This document shows, piece by piece, positions 18,863 to 32,162 of a stretch of 64,000 bases of DNA (positions are counted from its first letter, which is position 1; every line of letters starts with the position of its first letter). The notes beneath the pieces are model-generated. The model saw only the letters and a program-made list of their open reading frames with translations. It had not been told where the DNA came from and searched no databases. Source of the DNA: Thermomonas aquatica. Its GTDB lineage: Bacteria > Pseudomonadota > Gammaproteobacteria > Xanthomonadales > Xanthomonadaceae. The stretch spans positions 248,001 to 312,000 of the forward strand of contig NZ_CP040871.1 in assembly GCF_006337105.1 (NCBI RefSeq), read 5' to 3'. Both the position numbers and the translations under genes were made by a program.

Positions 18863-19765
18863 TCAATCGTTGGCGACACCGTGCGGCACATGTCCGGCGG
18901 CGACATGGCGGCGCGCCGAATCGATGTTGTGCGGCGAATCGTCGAAGAAGATGTCGGCGCCGAAGGCTTCCAGGAACGGGCCCTTGTCGCGGCCGCCGAG
19001 GAACAGCGCCTCGTCCAGGCGCACCTCCCATTCGCGCAGGGTGCGGATCACGCGTTCGTGCGCCGGCGCGGAGCGCGCGGTCACCAGCGCGGTGCGGATC
19101 GGCGCGCCGTCGCCGGCCGGGAACGCGGCCTGGAGGTCGTGCAGGGCGGACAGGAAGCCGCGGAACGGCCCGCCGGACAAGGGCTCGCGGGCGCGCTCGC
19201 GCTCATGGCGGCCGAACGCCTCCACCCCGTGCTCGCGCGAGACGCGTTCGCTTTCGTCGCCGAAGATCACCGCGTCGCCGTCGAATGCGATGCGCAACTG
19301 GTCGTGCTCCGATTCGCTGGCCTTGGCCGGCAGGATGGTGGCGGCGGCGATCCCCGCTTCCAGCGCCCGCCGCACCGATTCCGGGTTCGCCGACAGGAAC
19401 AGCTGGGTGCCGAACGGCTTGATGTAGGGCCACACCGGCGCGCCCGAGGTGAAGGTGGCGCGGCGGATGTCGAGGCCGAAATGCTGGATCGAGTTGAAGA
19501 TGCGCAGGCCGGTGTCGGACGAATTGCGCGACAGCAGGATGACCTCGACGCGCGGCGCCTGCGCCGGGGCGGTCGCGTTCAAGGCCAGCAGCTTGCGCAC
19601 CAGCGGGAAGGCGATGCCGGGGTCCAGCAGGTCGTCCTCGCGCGCGCGCTGGTAGTCGGCATACGCCTTGACGCCCTTGGCCTCGAACAGGCCGTGGCTG
19701 TCCTCGAGGTGGAACAACGCGCGCGCGGTGATCGCGACGGTCAGGGTGGCGACGGGCTCGGGCAT
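18863..19765 (-). CDS. Cytosolic 5'-nucleotidase (NT5C1-like, PF06189 type)
   Basis: The 300-residue protein matches the bacterial relatives of cytosolic 5'-nucleotidase 1: LTVAITARALFHLEDSHGLFEAKGV at the start, EVILLSRNSSDTGLRIFNSIQHFGLDI, LRIAFDGDAVIFGDESERV and the C-terminal GADIFFDDSPHNIDSARRHVAAGHVPHG. The two Asp-containing motifs (DGDAV and FDDSPHN) fit a HAD-like active site. It should dephosphorylate nucleoside monophosphates in the cytoplasm. The ATG at 19765 gives the conserved N-terminus; sequence upstream is unlike the family. Confidence 0.88.
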   Translation of the reverse strand: MPEPVATLTVAITARALFHLEDSHGLFEAKGVKAYADYQRAREDDLLDPGIAFPLVRKLLALNATAPAQAPRVEVILLSRNSSDTGLRIFNSIQHFGLDIRRATFTSGAPVWPYIKPFGTQLFLSANPESVRRALEAGIAAATILPAKASESEHDQLRIAFDGDAVIFGDESERVSREHGVEAFGRHERERAREPLSGGPFRGFLSALHDLQAAFPAGDGAPIRTALVTARSAPAHERVIRTLREWEVRLDEALFLGGRDKGPFLEAFGADIFFDDSPHNIDSARRHVAAGHVPHGVAND

Positions 19766-19829
19766 GGCCGCATTGTCCGCGATCCCGGTCGCAATATCCG
19801 CGACATGCGGCTGTGCGGGCATCGGCGCC

Positions 19830-20323
19830 ATGAAGCCCGCCCCGATGTCCCGGCAGGAACAGGTCGACGAGCTGCGCATGATCGGCGAATCGCGTGCGGC
19901 GCCCGCCTGCAGCGTGCTCGCCATCGGCGGATTCGCCGCTGCCGCCCCGGTGGAGGAACAATCCCCGCGGGCGCTGTGCCTGTTCCTCGCGGGTTGCGCC
20001 AGCCTGGTCGGGCTTGCCGCCGGTTTGGCCTGGGGCATGTGCGCAACGCCGCCGCCGCGACCCGCAAGGGGCGACGCGAACCCGCGCCCCTGGCCCTGCG
20101 CCACGGGGAAAGCGACGAGGATGGCGATCATCCGCGCGGCCTGCTCTGCCCCGCGGCGCGGCATGCGCAGGCCTGCGACATCCATTTCGTGAACAACCGC
20201 GGGTGGAAACCGGGCGTTGGCGCCATCCAGGTCGAGGCGGTCTACCTCAGCGACATCGCCTGGCCGGTCCTGATGGTCCATCCGGAGGCATCCTCTGGCC
20301 GCCCGGCGAAACGGCCCGACTGA
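19830..20323 (+). pseudogene. Possible frameshifted gene for a small membrane protein
   Basis: From ATG 19830 a frame encodes MKPAPMSRQEQVDELRMIG followed by a hydrophobic helix (ALCLFLAGCASLVGLAAGLAWGMC). High-GC3 codon usage in this frame fades near 20080. Another frame then shows strong coding character to a TGA at 20321-20323 (RHGESDEDGDHPRGLL, FVNNRGWKPGVGAIQVEAVYL). The two halves are offset by one base, so I read this as one gene with a frameshift somewhere in 20020-20100, or a sequencing error. No family is recognised. The alternative is two unrelated short frames in non-coding DNA. Confidence 0.4.
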
Positions 20324-20332
20324 GGGGCCAGT

Positions 20333-21100
20333 TCAGGAGGTGAACTGCTCGGCGAGGATGCGCTCCTCGAGGTTGTGCTCGGGATCGAACAGCAGGGTCA
20401 CGCTGCGTTCGCGCTGTTCGCGCACCAGCACCTCGGTGACGTCGCGCACCTCGTGCGAGTCGGCGGTGGCGCTGACCGGGCGCTTGTGCGGGTCGAGCAC
20501 GCGGAAGCGCACTTCGGTACCGGACTTCAGCACCGCACCGCGCCAGCGCCGCGGGCGGAACGGCGCGATCGGGGTCAGCGCCATCACGTTCGCGCCTAGC
20601 GGCAGGATCGGGCCGCTGGCGGAGAAGTTGTAGGCGGTGCTGCCGGCCGGGGTGGCGACCATCACCCCGTCGCAGATCAGTTCGTCCAGCCGCAGCTGGC
20701 CGTTGAGTTCGATGCCGACGTGCGCGGCCTGCCTGGTCTGGCGCAGCAAGGAGACCTCGTTGTAGGCCAGCGAGCCGACGGTCGCGCCGGATTCGGTCTG
20801 CGCCAGCATTTCCAGCGGATGCAGCACGGCGGGCTCGGCGGTCGCGATCCGCTGCTGCAGGTCGTCGCCGCGGTGATGGTTCATCAGGAAGCCGACCGTG
20901 CCCAGCTTCATCCCGTACACCGGCTTGCCGAGCGCGCCGTGCCGATGCAGGGTCTGCAGCATGAAGCCGTCGCCGCCCAGCGCGACCAGCACGTCGGCCT
21001 CCTGCGGCGCGTGGGAGCCGTGGATGGCGGTCAACGCCTGCAGCGCGGCCTGCGCGTCGTCAGTGGGACTGGCCAGCAATGCGAGTCGGGGCATGCTCAT
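20333..21100 (-). CDS. nadK: NAD kinase
   Basis: NAD kinase phosphorylates NAD to NADP. The 255-residue protein has the invariant GGDG motif in [17 protein letters not shown], the NE/D segment YNEVSLLR, and the second substrate-binding stretch [25 protein letters not shown]. It is at the short end of the family (~255-300 residues), as in xanthomonads. The start at 21100 (MSMPRL) is preferred; a second ATG two codons later is possible. It lies 58 bp after the NAD-glutamate dehydrogenase gene on the same strand, separated by a hairpin. Confidence 0.95.
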   Translation of the reverse strand: MSMPRLALLASPTDDAQAALQALTAIHGSHAPQEADVLVALGGDGFMLQTLHRHGALGKPVYGMKLGTVGFLMNHHRGDDLQQRIATAEPAVLHPLEMLAQTESGATVGSLAYNEVSLLRQTRQAAHVGIELNGQLRLDELICDGVMVATPAGSTAYNFSASGPILPLGANVMALTPIAPFRPRRWRGAVLKSGTEVRFRVLDPHKRPVSATADSHEVRDVTEVLVREQRERSVTLLFDPEHNLEERILAEQFTS

Positions 21101-21125
21101 GGCCTGAGCATACCCCGAACCCGTT

Positions 21126-21150
21126 GCTCCTTTCCCTCGCGGAAAGGAGC
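21126..21150 (-). terminator. Hairpin between gdh and nadK
   Basis: A perfect 10-bp stem (GCTCCTTTCC / GGAAAGGAGC) with a 5-nt loop begins 8 bp after the glutamate dehydrogenase stop. No T-run follows on the minus strand, so it may attenuate or protect the mRNA end rather than fully terminate. Confidence 0.45.
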
Positions 21151-21158
21151 GATCCGCA

Positions 21159-24100
21159 TCAGCTGCGCGAGGCCAACTGCGCGAGGCGCTGCACCGCGAC
21201 CGAGGCGGTCGGGTAGTCGAGCGTCTTCTGCGCGGCGAGCTCGTTGAGCATCGACAGGGTGAACCGCAGCGCGGCGTCGTCGCGCTCCAGCCAGCTCTTG
21301 ACCTTGGCGTCGGCATTGGCGCCGGGCCGCGCCAGCACCTGCTGCACCAGCGCACGCTGCTGGGTGGCCAGTTCTTCGCGCAGCACGCCGCGCGCCACCG
21401 CATGCCAACGGCCTTCCACCGGCAAGGCGTCGATCTGTTCCTGCAACCACGGCAGGTTGAGCGCATCGCCGATGCGGAAGTGCACCTTGGCCACGTCCAC
21501 CGGCTTCAGCTTGCGCTCGCGCGCGACCTCGATGATGTCCGCGCACGGCTCCAGGTACGGCAGCGCCGCGAGCTGGGCCGCCAGTTCCTGCGGCACGCCA
21601 TGCGCGCGCCAGTTGCGCAGGCTGGCCTCGTAGGCCGGGCGTTGCGCGGACGGCAGGATGCCTTCGCCGGCGCGGATGTCGCGGAAGCCGTCGTGGTAGC
21701 GCGCCACCGCGGTGGCGATGTCCGGGATGTCGCCGGCGCGCGACAGCAGCCAGCGCGTGAACGTCCTCTGCAGGTTCCAGATCACCTGCAGCGCGTCGAT
21801 CTGCACCGACTCGGCGACCTTGCCGTCGAGCGCGTCGATCTTCGCCCACAGCTCGCGCGCATCCAGGGTCTCGCGGGTGATGGTGAAGGCCTTGGCGACC
21901 TCGCCCGGGCTGCGCCCGCTGTCTTCCTGCATGCGCAGCAGGAAGGTCGCGCCCATCCGGTTGATGGTCGAGTTGGTCACCGCGGTGGCGATGATTTCGC
22001 GCTTCAGCCGGTGCTGCTGCATCGCCTTGGCGTACTTCGCCTGCAGCGGCTGCGGGAAGTAGCGCTCCAGCTCCTTGCTCAGGTACGGGTCTTCCGGCAC
22101 GTCGGAATCCAGCAGCTGCTGGAACGCGACCAGCTTGGAGTACGACAGCAGCACCGCCAGTTCCGGGCGGGTCAGCCCCAGGCCGCGCGCCTTGCGCTCG
22201 GCGATCTCGGCGTCGGAGGGCAGGTATTCGATCTGCCGGTCGAGCAGGCCCTGCGCTTCCAGCGTGCGGATGAAGTGCTGCTTGGAGCCCAGCCGCGACA
22301 CGCTCATCCGCTCCATCAGGCTGATCGCCTGGTTCTGCCGGTAGTTGTCGTTGAGCACCAGGTCGGCGACCTCGTTGGTCATCGACGCCAGCAGCTTGTT
22401 GCGCTCGGGCAGGCTCAGCTTCTTCTTCTGCACCTCGCCGTTGAGCAGGATCTTGATGTTCACCTCGTGGTCGGAGGTGTCCACGCCGGCCGAGTTGTCG
22501 ATGAAGTCGGTGTTGAGCAGCACGCCGTGCTGCGCCGCCTCGATCCGGCCGAGCTGGGTCAGGCCGAGGTTGCCGCCCTCGCCCACCACCTTGCAGCGCA
22601 GCTGGCTGCCGTCGACGCGCAGGCCGTTGTTGGCGCGGTCGCCGACGTCGGCGTTGTTCTCGCGGCTGGACTTCACGTAGGTGCCGATGCCGCCGTTCCA
22701 CAGCAGGTCGACCGGCGCCTTGAGGATGGCGCTCATCAGTTCCATCGGGCTCATCGAGGCGGCATCGGTTTCGATGCCGAGCGCGGCCTTCGCCTCCGCC
22801 GACAGCGGGATCGACTTCGCGCTGCGCGGCCACACGCCGCCGCCCTTGCTGATCAGCGCCTTGTCGTAGTCCTCCCAGCTCGAGCGCGCCAGCTTGAACA
22901 TGCGCGCGCGCTCCTTGAAGGTGGCGGCGGCATCCGGGTTCGGGTCGATGAAGATGTGGCGGTGGTCGAACGCGGCCACCAGGCGGATGTGCTTGCTCAG
23001 CAGCATGCCGTTGCCGAACACGTCGCCGGACATGTCGCCGATGCCGGTGCAGGTGAAGTCCTGCTTCTGCGAGTCGCGGCCCATCGCGCGGAAATGGCGC
23101 TTGACCGATTCCCAGGCGCCGCGCGCGGTGATGCCCATGCCCTTGTGGTCGTAGCCGACCGAACCGCCGGAGGCGAACGCATCGTCCAGCCAGAAGCCGT
23201 GCGCCTGGGCGATCCCGTTGGCGATGTCGGAGAAGGTCGCGGTGCCCTTGTCGGCGGCGACCACCAGGTACGGGTCGTCGCCGTCGTGGCGGACCACGCC
23301 GGCCGGCGGCAGCACCTTGCCGTCGGGCGACAGGTTGTCGGTGATGTCGAGCAGGCCATTGATGAAGCGCTTGTAGCAGGCCACGCCCTCGTTGAACCAG
23401 GCGTCGCGGTTTGCCGCCGGGTCCGGCAGCTGCTTGCAGAAGAAGCCGCCCTTGGAACCGACCGGCACGATCACCGTGTTCTTCACCATCTGCGCCTTGA
23501 CCAGGCCCAGCACCTCGGTGCGGAAGTCCTCGCGGCGGTCGGACCAGCGCAACCCGCCGCGCGCGACCGGGCCGAAGCGCAGGTGCACGCCCTCCACGCG
23601 CGGGCCGCACACCCAGATCTCGCGGTACGGGCGCGGCTTCGGCAGGTCCGGCACCCGCGACGAGTCGAGCTTGTAGCTGACGTAGTCGGCCGGGCCACCG
23701 TCCTTGCGCAGGCCGTCCTTGCGGTCGATGTAGTAACTGGTGCGCAGGGTGGCGTCGATCACGCCGATGAAGCTGCGCAGGATGCGGTCCTCGTCCAGGC
23801 TGGAAACGCGGTCCATCAGGCCGAGCAGGGCGTTGCGGGTCGCTTCCACCTGCTGTTCGCGCTTGCCGCTGCGCGCGCCGACCACCGGCTGCAGCGCCGC
23901 CAGCGCGGCTTCGTCGGTGCCTGCGAGCGCCTTCAGCTGCGCGCCCAGACGGCCCATGCCGCGCTTGATCTCGGCATCGCTTTCCTTGCCGGTGCAGGGA
24001 TCGAAGCGGGCCTCGAACAGTTCCACCAGCAGCCGCGACAGCAGCGGATAGCGCGCCAGCGTGGCTTCCACGTAGCTCTGCGAGAACGGCACCCCGACCT

Positions 24101-26096
24101 GCAGCAGGTACTTGCAGTAGCTGCGCAGCATCGCGACCTGCTTCCACGACATGCCGGCGGCCAGGATCAGGCGGTTGAAGCCGTCGTTCTCGGCGTCGCC
24201 GCGCCACAGGCGGGCGAAGGCTTCCTCGAAATTCTCGTCGAGCACGTCGACGTCGAGCTCGCCCTGCAGCGATTCCACCTCGAAGTCCTGGATGTAGGAC
24301 ACGCCATCCGCGGCATCGACCTTGTACGGATGCTCGGAGATCACCCGCAGGCCCATGTTCTCCATCATCGGCAGCGCATCGGACAGCGGGATGTCGTCCA
24401 GCTGGCGGTACAGCTTGAAGCGCAGGCCGCCGTCCTTGCGGCGCGAGCGGTACAGCGACAGCCGCAGGTCGTCCGGGCCGGCGAGCGCGGCCAGGTGGTC
24501 GACGTCGGACGCCGCGATCGCCGGGCTGACTTCCTCGATGTAGCCGGCCGGCAGCGCGCGGCCGAAGCGGTTGGCCAGCTTCAGCCCGGTTTCTTCGCCA
24601 TGGCGCGCGACCAGCTGCTCGCGCAGTTCGTCGCGCCAGTCGCGGACGATCTCGGCGAGTTTTTCCTCCAGCGAGGCCTGGTCGACCTCGACCGCATCGC
24701 CGGCCTTGGGACGCACGATCATGTGCATCTGCGCCAGCGGCGATTCGCCGATCTGCACATTGGTGTCGACGTGCTCGCCGTTCAGCGCCTGCTTGAGCAT
24801 GTCCTCGATGCGGTTGCGCAGCTGGGTGTTCATGCGGTCGCGCGGCACGTACACCAGCGCCGAGAAGTAGCGGCCGTAGCGGTCGCGGCGCAGGAACAGC
24901 TTGCTGCGCACGCGTTCCTGCAGGCCGAGGATGCCCATGCCGGTGCGGAACAGCTCCTCTTCGTTCGACTGGAACAGCTCGTCGCGCGGCAGGGTTTCCA
25001 GGATGTGGCGCAGCGCCTTGCCGCTGTGGCTGGTCGGGTTGAGCCCCGACTGGCGCATCACGTATTCGTGGCGTTCGCGCACCAGCGGGATGTCCCAGGG
25101 GCGGCGGTGGTAGGCGCTGGAGGTGTACAGCCCGAGGAAGCGCTGCTCGGCGACCGGCTTGCCGGCCTTGTCGAAGCTGAGCACGCCGATGTAGTCCATG
25201 TAGCCCGGGCGGTGCACGGTGGCGCGCGCATTGGTCTTGGTCAGGATCAACGCATCCACCGACCCGCTTTGCGGCATGTAGTGCGCCGCCAGCGACTTCA
25301 AGGCCCGCGGCTTGCCTGCGTCCTTGCCGCGCAGCAGGCCGAGGCCGCTGCCTTCGTCGGCGGCGAGCACTTCGTCCTTGCCTTGCCTGACCACCTTGTA
25401 TTCGCGGTAGCCGAGGAAGGTGAAGTGGTCGTTCGCCGCCCAGCGCAGGAACTCCTGCGCCTCGCGCTTGCCTTCCTCCGACACCGGCATGCGGCGTTCG
25501 GCCAGGCCGTCCGCGACTTCCAGCATCTTCGCGTGCATCGGATCCCAGTCGACCACGATCGAGCGCACGTCGTCGAGCACCTTGTCGATGGCCGCCTTGA
25601 TCGCCGCCATCGCCGCCTGCGGCTGGCGGTCCACCTCCAGGTGGATGAACGATTCCAGCGCGCCCTCGCCCACCGCCGTCAGCTTGCCGGCCTTGTCGCG
25701 CGCGATCGACATCACCGGGTGGCCCAGCACGTGCACGCCGATGCCCTGCTCGGCCAGCGCCATGGTCACCGAATCGACCAGGAACGGCATGTCGTCGTTG
25801 ACCACCTGCACCACGGTATGCGGCGATTCCCAGCCGTCTTCCTTCATCGCCGGGTTGAACAGGCGGACATTGGCCTTGCCGCGCTTGCGCGCGCGGGCGA
25901 ATTCCAGCATGTCCGCGGCCAGTTCGGCCCAGCCATCGGCCGCGTGCTGGGCGAACTCGTCGCCGCTCATGCGGCGGTAGAAGGCGGTGGCGAACGCCTG
26001 CGCCTCGGCCAGCCTGGCCTTGGGCACGCGCTTGGCCAATGCGGCCAAGATCGGTTTGATGGAAGCGGAATCGCTGCTGTCGGTTTTGATGGTCAT
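21159..26096 (-). CDS. NAD-specific glutamate dehydrogenase, large (180-kDa, GdhB/GDH2-like) class
   Basis: This 1645-residue catabolic enzyme oxidatively deaminates glutamate to 2-oxoglutarate with NAD. The N-terminal ~700 residues form the regulatory region with ACT-like segments ([27 protein letters not shown]). The catalytic domain (~770-1250) contains [36 protein letters not shown] with the substrate-binding lysine, the [27 protein letters not shown] block and [16 protein letters not shown]. The size and motifs define the large bacterial class first described in Streptomyces and Pseudomonas. The start at 26096 (MTIKTDSSD) is chosen; an in-frame ATG 15 codons upstream overlaps a palindrome. 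Confidence 0.96.
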   Translation of the reverse strand: MTIKTDSSDSASIKPILAALAKRVPKARLAEAQAFATAFYRRMSGDEFAQHAADGWAELAADMLEFARARKRGKANVRLFNPAMKEDGWESPHTVVQVVNDDMPFLVDSVTMALAEQGIGVHVLGHPVMSIARDKAGKLTAVGEGALESFIHLEVDRQPQAAMAAIKAAIDKVLDDVRSIVVDWDPMHAKMLEVADGLAERRMPVSEEGKREAQEFLRWAANDHFTFLGYREYKVVRQGKDEVLAADEGSGLGLLRGKDAGKPRALKSLAAHYMPQSGSVDALILTKTNARATVHRPGYMDYIGVLSFDKAGKPVAEQRFLGLYTSSAYHRRPWDIPLVRERHEYVMRQSGLNPTSHSGKALRHILETLPRDELFQSNEEELFRTGMGILGLQERVRSKLFLRRDRYGRYFSALVYVPRDRMNTQLRNRIEDMLKQALNGEHVDTNVQIGESPLAQMHMIVRPKAGDAVEVDQASLEEKLAEIVRDWRDELREQLVARHGEETGLKLANRFGRALPAGYIEEVSPAIAASDVDHLAALAGPDDLRLSLYRSRRKDGGLRFKLYRQLDDIPLSDALPMMENMGLRVISEHPYKVDAADGVSYIQDFEVESLQGELDVDVLDENFEEAFARLWRGDAENDGFNRLILAAGMSWKQVAMLRSYCKYLLQVGVPFSQSYVEATLARYPLLSRLLVELFEARFDPCTGKESDAEIKRGMGRLGAQLKALAGTDEAALAALQPVVGARSGKREQQVEATRNALLGLMDRVSSLDEDRILRSFIGVIDATLRTSYYIDRKDGLRKDGGPADYVSYKLDSSRVPDLPKPRPYREIWVCGPRVEGVHLRFGPVARGGLRWSDRREDFRTEVLGLVKAQMVKNTVIVPVGSKGGFFCKQLPDPAANRDAWFNEGVACYKRFINGLLDITDNLSPDGKVLPPAGVVRHDGDDPYLVVAADKGTATFSDIANGIAQAHGFWLDDAFASGGSVGYDHKGMGITARGAWESVKRHFRAMGRDSQKQDFTCTGIGDMSGDVFGNGMLLSKHIRLVAAFDHRHIFIDPNPDAAATFKERARMFKLARSSWEDYDKALISKGGGVWPRSAKSIPLSAEAKAALGIETDAASMSPMELMSAILKAPVDLLWNGGIGTYVKSSRENNADVGDRANNGLRVDGSQLRCKVVGEGGNLGLTQLGRIEAAQHGVLLNTDFIDNSAGVDTSDHEVNIKILLNGEVQKKKLSLPERNKLLASMTNEVADLVLNDNYRQNQAISLMERMSVSRLGSKQHFIRTLEAQGLLDRQIEYLPSDAEIAERKARGLGLTRPELAVLLSYSKLVAFQQLLDSDVPEDPYLSKELERYFPQPLQAKYAKAMQQHRLKREIIATAVTNSTINRMGATFLLRMQEDSGRSPGEVAKAFTITRETLDARELWAKIDALDGKVAESVQIDALQVIWNLQRTFTRWLLSRAGDIPDIATAVARYHDGFRDIRAGEGILPSAQRPAYEASLRNWRAHGVPQELAAQLAALPYLEPCADIIEVARERKLKPVDVAKVHFRIGDALNLPWLQEQIDALPVEGRWHAVARGVLREELATQQRALVQQVLARPGANADAKVKSWLERDDAALRFTLSMLNELAAQKTLDYPTASVAVQRLAQLASRS

Positions 26097-26119
26097 CGCA
26101 GGGTTGCCTTCAATGGACG

Positions 26120-26141
26120 ATGGCCGCGCATGCGCGGCCAT
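26120..26141 (-). terminator. 22-bp perfect palindrome between acyl-CoA dehydrogenase and gdh
   Basis: ATGGCCGCGCATGCGCGGCCAT is a perfect palindrome, 18 bp after the acyl-CoA dehydrogenase stop and 23 bp before the gdh start. It could terminate the upstream transcript, or be an operator for gdh. No T-run follows. Confidence 0.35.
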
Positions 26142-26159
26142 GGTGTCGGGTTCGGTTGC

Positions 26160-27320
26160 TCAGCGCAGGCCGGTTTCGTTGCGGGCGATCACCAGGCGCT
26201 GGATCTCGCTGGTGCCTTCGTAGATTTCGGTGATCTTGGCGTCGCGGAAATAGCGCTCGATCGGCATTTCCTTGGAATAGCCCATGCCGCCGTGGATCTG
26301 CAGCGCCTGGTGGGTGATCCACATCGCCGCCTCGGAGGCGGTGAGCTTGGCGACCGCGGCCTCGGTGGAGAACTTGGCGCCGCCGGCCTCGAAACGGCCC
26401 TTCTGCCAGGCCGCGCGCAGGGTCAGCAGCAGCGCCGCGTCCAGCTTGCACTTCATGTCGGCGATCTTGGCCTGGGTCATCTGGAAGCTGCCGATCGGCT
26501 GGCCGAAGGCCTTGCGTTCCTTGACGTAGGCCAGGGTGGCTTCGTACGCGGCGCGGGCGATGCCGATCGCCTGCGAGGCGATGCCGATGCGGCCGGCATC
26601 CAGCACGCTCATCGCGATCTTGAAGCCGTGGCCTTCCTCGCCCAGCACTTCATCGGGCTGCACCACGTAGTCGGTGAATTCGATCTCGCAGGTCGCCGAG
26701 GCGCGGATGCCGAGCTTGGGTTCGGTCTTGCCGCGATGGAAGCCGGCGCGGGTGCCATCGATCAGGAACGCGGTGATGCCGCGCGCGCCCTTGTCGGGGT
26801 CGGTCATCGCGAACAGCACGAAATACTTGGCGACCGGGCCGGAGGTGATCCAGCTCTTCTTGCCGTTGATCACGAAGCTGCCGTCGGCCTGCTTGGTCGC
26901 CTTGCAGCGCATCGCGGTGGCATCGGAGCCGGACTGCGGCTCGGTCAGCGCGAACGCGCCGATCTCGCGGCCTTCGGCGATGGCGCGCACGTACAGCTGC
27001 TTCTGCGCCTCGGTGCCGAACTTGAGGATGCCGTTGCAGAACAGCGAGTTGTTGACCGACACGATGGTGCTGTGGGCGGCGTCGGCGGCGGCGATCTCGA
27101 CCATCGCCAGCACGTAGCTGATCGGGTCCATGCCGGCGCCGCCGTACTCGGCCGGCACCTCGATGCCCATCAGGCCGTTCTCGCCGAGGGTGCGGATGTT
27201 GTCCAGCGGGAATTCGCCGGTCCGGTCGTGGTGTTCCGCGCTGGGCGCGATCTTCTCCTGCGCGATGCGCCGGGCCACGTCCTGGATCATCAGCTGCTCT
27301 TCGGTGAACCCAAAATCCAC
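26160..27320 (-). CDS. Acyl-CoA dehydrogenase, short/medium-chain type
   Basis: The 386-residue flavoenzyme introduces a trans-2,3 double bond into acyl-CoA. It has the FAD/substrate segments [17 protein letters not shown] and [17 protein letters not shown], the dimer motif [19 protein letters not shown], and the C-terminal [39 protein letters not shown]. The Glu of YEGTSE is the catalytic base found in short-, medium- and isobutyryl-CoA enzymes. Chain-length preference cannot be deduced. It is transcribed divergently from sahR and upstream of gdh (63-bp gap), which suggests amino-acid or fatty-acid catabolism. Confidence 0.93.
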   Translation of the reverse strand: MDFGFTEEQLMIQDVARRIAQEKIAPSAEHHDRTGEFPLDNIRTLGENGLMGIEVPAEYGGAGMDPISYVLAMVEIAAADAAHSTIVSVNNSLFCNGILKFGTEAQKQLYVRAIAEGREIGAFALTEPQSGSDATAMRCKATKQADGSFVINGKKSWITSGPVAKYFVLFAMTDPDKGARGITAFLIDGTRAGFHRGKTEPKLGIRASATCEIEFTDYVVQPDEVLGEEGHGFKIAMSVLDAGRIGIASQAIGIARAAYEATLAYVKERKAFGQPIGSFQMTQAKIADMKCKLDAALLLTLRAAWQKGRFEAGGAKFSTEAAVAKLTASEAAMWITHQALQIHGGMGYSKEMPIERYFRDAKITEIYEGTSEIQRLVIARNETGLR

Positions 27321-27335
27321 GGCGGTCTCCGCTCG

Positions 27336-27352
27336 ATTGCAAAGGATTGCAA
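27336..27352. promoter_or_regulatory. Direct repeat ATTGCAA upstream of acyl-CoA dehydrogenase
   Basis: ATTGCAA occurs at 27336-27342 and again at 27346-27352, a 10-bp period that places both on one face of the helix. It lies 15 bp upstream of the minus-strand start at 27320 in a divergent intergenic region, so it is a candidate regulator-binding site. Confidence 0.3.
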
Positions 27353-27445
27353 TTGTAGCCCCGGGGCACCGTAAACCCCACCCCGCGCGATCCCGCGACT
27401 TGACCCGGAGCGCGCATCGGCGGACACTTATCGTTAAATCGCGAT

Positions 27446-27459
27446 GGAAAGATATATAT
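27446..27459 (+). promoter_or_regulatory. SD and AT-rich candidate operator at sahR start
   Basis: GGAAAG (27446-27451) is a good Shine-Dalgarno 6 bp before the ATG at 27458. It is overlapped by AAAGATATATAT (27448-27459), an AT-rich word that stands out against 68% GC. SahR-type operators are AT-rich palindromes, so autoregulation here is possible but not shown. Confidence 0.35.
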
Positions 27460-28387
27460 GGATCTGGAAGGCTGGTCGTCCCGGCTGAAGGTGTTCGCGG
27501 ACGCCACCCGCGTGCGCCTGCTCGCCCTGCTCGAGGGCGAGGAACTCACCGTGGCCGAGTTGTCCGCGATCACCCAGCTCGCGCAGCCGCGCGTCTCGAC
27601 GCATCTGGCCAAGCTGAAGGAAGCCGGCATCGTCCGCGACCGCCGCGCCGGGGTGTCCGCCTATTACCGTTTCGACGATGCCGCGCTGGACCCCGCGCAG
27701 CGCGCCCTGTGGCAGTCGATCAGCGCCGGCAGCGACGACCCGCTGCTGCGCCAGGATGCCGAGCGCGTGCCGGCGGTGCTGGCGATGCGCGCCGCCGACC
27801 AGAATTGGGCCGACAGCGTGGCCGGCGACATGGAACGCCATTACTCGCCGGGCCGCACCTGGGAGGCGTTGGCGCGCACCGCGCTGCCGCTGCTGTCGCC
27901 CGGCGACGTGCTCGACATCGCCTCCGGCGACGGCGTGCTGGCCGAATTGCTGGCCCCGCATGCGCATCGCTATGTCTGCATCGATTCCAGCCAGCGCGTA
28001 GTCGCCGCCGCCAGCGAGCGCCTGCGCCGCTTCGCCAACGTGGACGTGCGCGAAGGCGACATGCATGCGCTGCCGTTCAAGGACGGCAGTTTCGACCTGG
28101 TGGTGCTGATGCACGCGCTGACCTATGCCGACAAGCCGGCGCAGGCGGTGGCGGAAGCCGCGCGCGTGCTGCGCAAGGGCGGCCGCCTGCTGCTGTCCAG
28201 CCTGGCCAAGCACGAGCACCGCAGCGCGGTGGAAGCCTATGGCCACCAGAACCTGGGCTTCAGCGAGAAGGAACTGCGCAAGTTCGCCGACAAGGCCGGG
28301 CTCACCATCGCCAGCAGCGAAACCGTGACCCGCGAAAAGCGCCCGCCGCATTTCGAGGTGATCTCGCTGATCGGGATCAAGCCATGA
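27458..28387 (+). CDS. sahR: ArsR-type regulator fused to SAM-methyltransferase-like domain (SahR)
   Basis: The 309-residue protein joins an ArsR winged helix (residues ~1-85; [22 protein letters not shown] is the recognition region, with no metal-binding Cys motif) to a class I methyltransferase-like domain. Motif I is [15 protein letters not shown] (151-165). This architecture is that of SahR, a repressor of SAM-cycle genes whose methylase-like domain senses S-adenosylhomocysteine. It overlaps metH1 by 4 bp (ATGA), so it heads and probably controls the methionine synthase operon. The alternative, an active methyltransferase, is not excluded. Confidence 0.9.
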   Translation: MDLEGWSSRLKVFADATRVRLLALLEGEELTVAELSAITQLAQPRVSTHLAKLKEAGIVRDRRAGVSAYYRFDDAALDPAQRALWQSISAGSDDPLLRQDAERVPAVLAMRAADQNWADSVAGDMERHYSPGRTWEALARTALPLLSPGDVLDIASGDGVLAELLAPHAHRYVCIDSSQRVVAAASERLRRFANVDVREGDMHALPFKDGSFDLVVLMHALTYADKPAQAVAEAARVLRKGGRLLLSSLAKHEHRSAVEAYGHQNLGFSEKELRKFADKAGLTIASSETVTREKRPPHFEVISLIGIKP

Positions 28388-29477
28388 GCCTGCCGTGGAA
28401 GGACCCGGCGCGCATCGCCGCGCTGCAAGCCGCGCTGGCGCAACGCATCCTGATCATCGACGGCGCGATGGGCACCATGATCCAGCGCCATGACTTGCAG
28501 GAAGCCGACTATCGCGGCGAGCGCTTCGCGCAGGGCTACGATGCCCTGTTCGCCGCCGACGGCCATGCGCATGGCGCGGGTTGCGGCTGCGAAAGCCACG
28601 ACCAGCGCGGCAACAACGACCTGCTCACGCTCACCCGCCCCGACATCATCCGCGACATCCATGCCGCCTACCTCGCCGCCGGCGCCGACCTGGTCGAAAC
28701 CAATACCTTCAACTCGACCAGCATCTCGCTGGCCGACTACCGGCTGCAGCACCTGGTGCGCGAGCTCAATCGCGAAGGCGCGGCCCTCGCGCGCAGCGCC
28801 TGCGACGAAGCCGAAGCCCGCGATCCATCCAAGCCGCGCTTCGCGATCGGCGTGCTGGGCCCGACCTCGCGCACCGCGTCGCTGTCGCCCGACGTGAACC
28901 GCCCCGGCTTCCGCGCGATCGACTTCGACGAACTGGCCGAAGCCTATCGCGAGGCCGCGCGCGGCCTGATCGAAGGCGGCGCGGACATCCTGATGGTGGA
29001 GACCGTGTTCGATACCTTGAACGCGAAGGCCGCGCTGTTCGCCATCGACGACGTGTTCGAGGAGCTCGGGGTCCGCCTGCCGGTGATGGTGTCCGGCACC
29101 ATCACCGATGCGTCCGGCCGCACGTTGTCCGGGCAGACCGCGGAAGCGTTCTGGTATTCGCTGCGCCACGCGCAACCGCTGGCCATCGGCCTCAACTGCG
29201 CGCTCGGCGCCAAGGATCTGCGCCAACACATCGACGTGCTCGCCCAGGTCGCCGACACCCACGTCAGCTGCCATCCGAATGCCGGCCTGCCGAATGCGTT
29301 CGGCGGCTACGATGAAACGCCGGACGACATGGCGGGCGTGCTGCGCGAGTTCGCGGAAAGCGGCTTGCTGAACCTGGTCGGCGGTTGCTGCGGCACTTCG
29401 CCCGAGCATATCGCCGCGATCGCGCAAGCCGTGGCCGGCCTGCCGCCGCGCACGATCCCGCAACTGGCCGACGCCGC

Positions 29478-29481
<4 letters not shown>
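28384..29481 (+). CDS. metH: Methionine synthase, homocysteine-binding module (split MetH, part 1)
   Basis: The 365-residue product corresponds to the N-terminal homocysteine S-methyltransferase module of cobalamin-dependent MetH. It has [33 protein letters not shown], and the zinc-binding cysteines in [12 protein letters not shown] and [15 protein letters not shown]. The gene ends where E. coli MetH continues into the folate module; that module is the next gene, overlapping by 4 bp. An insertion at residues 58-74 ([17 protein letters not shown]), relative to E. coli MetH, is rich in His and Cys and may bind metal. Confidence 0.95.

Positions 29482-32158
<2,677 letters not shown>

Positions 32159-32162
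<4 letters not shown>

Noticed and set aside
18863..20281. A longer, 472-residue minus-strand version of the 5'-nucleotidase
   Set aside because: The residues upstream of the chosen Met lack similarity to the family and contain Cys/Arg/Ala-rich non-coding-like sequence; the start at 19765 gives the conserved N-terminus.
21402..27374. A 1990-residue open frame on the plus strand
   Set aside because: It runs opposite to the well-conserved glutamate dehydrogenase and acyl-CoA dehydrogenase genes and has low-complexity, His/Arg/Val/Gln-rich composition, the typical antisense shadow of GC-rich genes.
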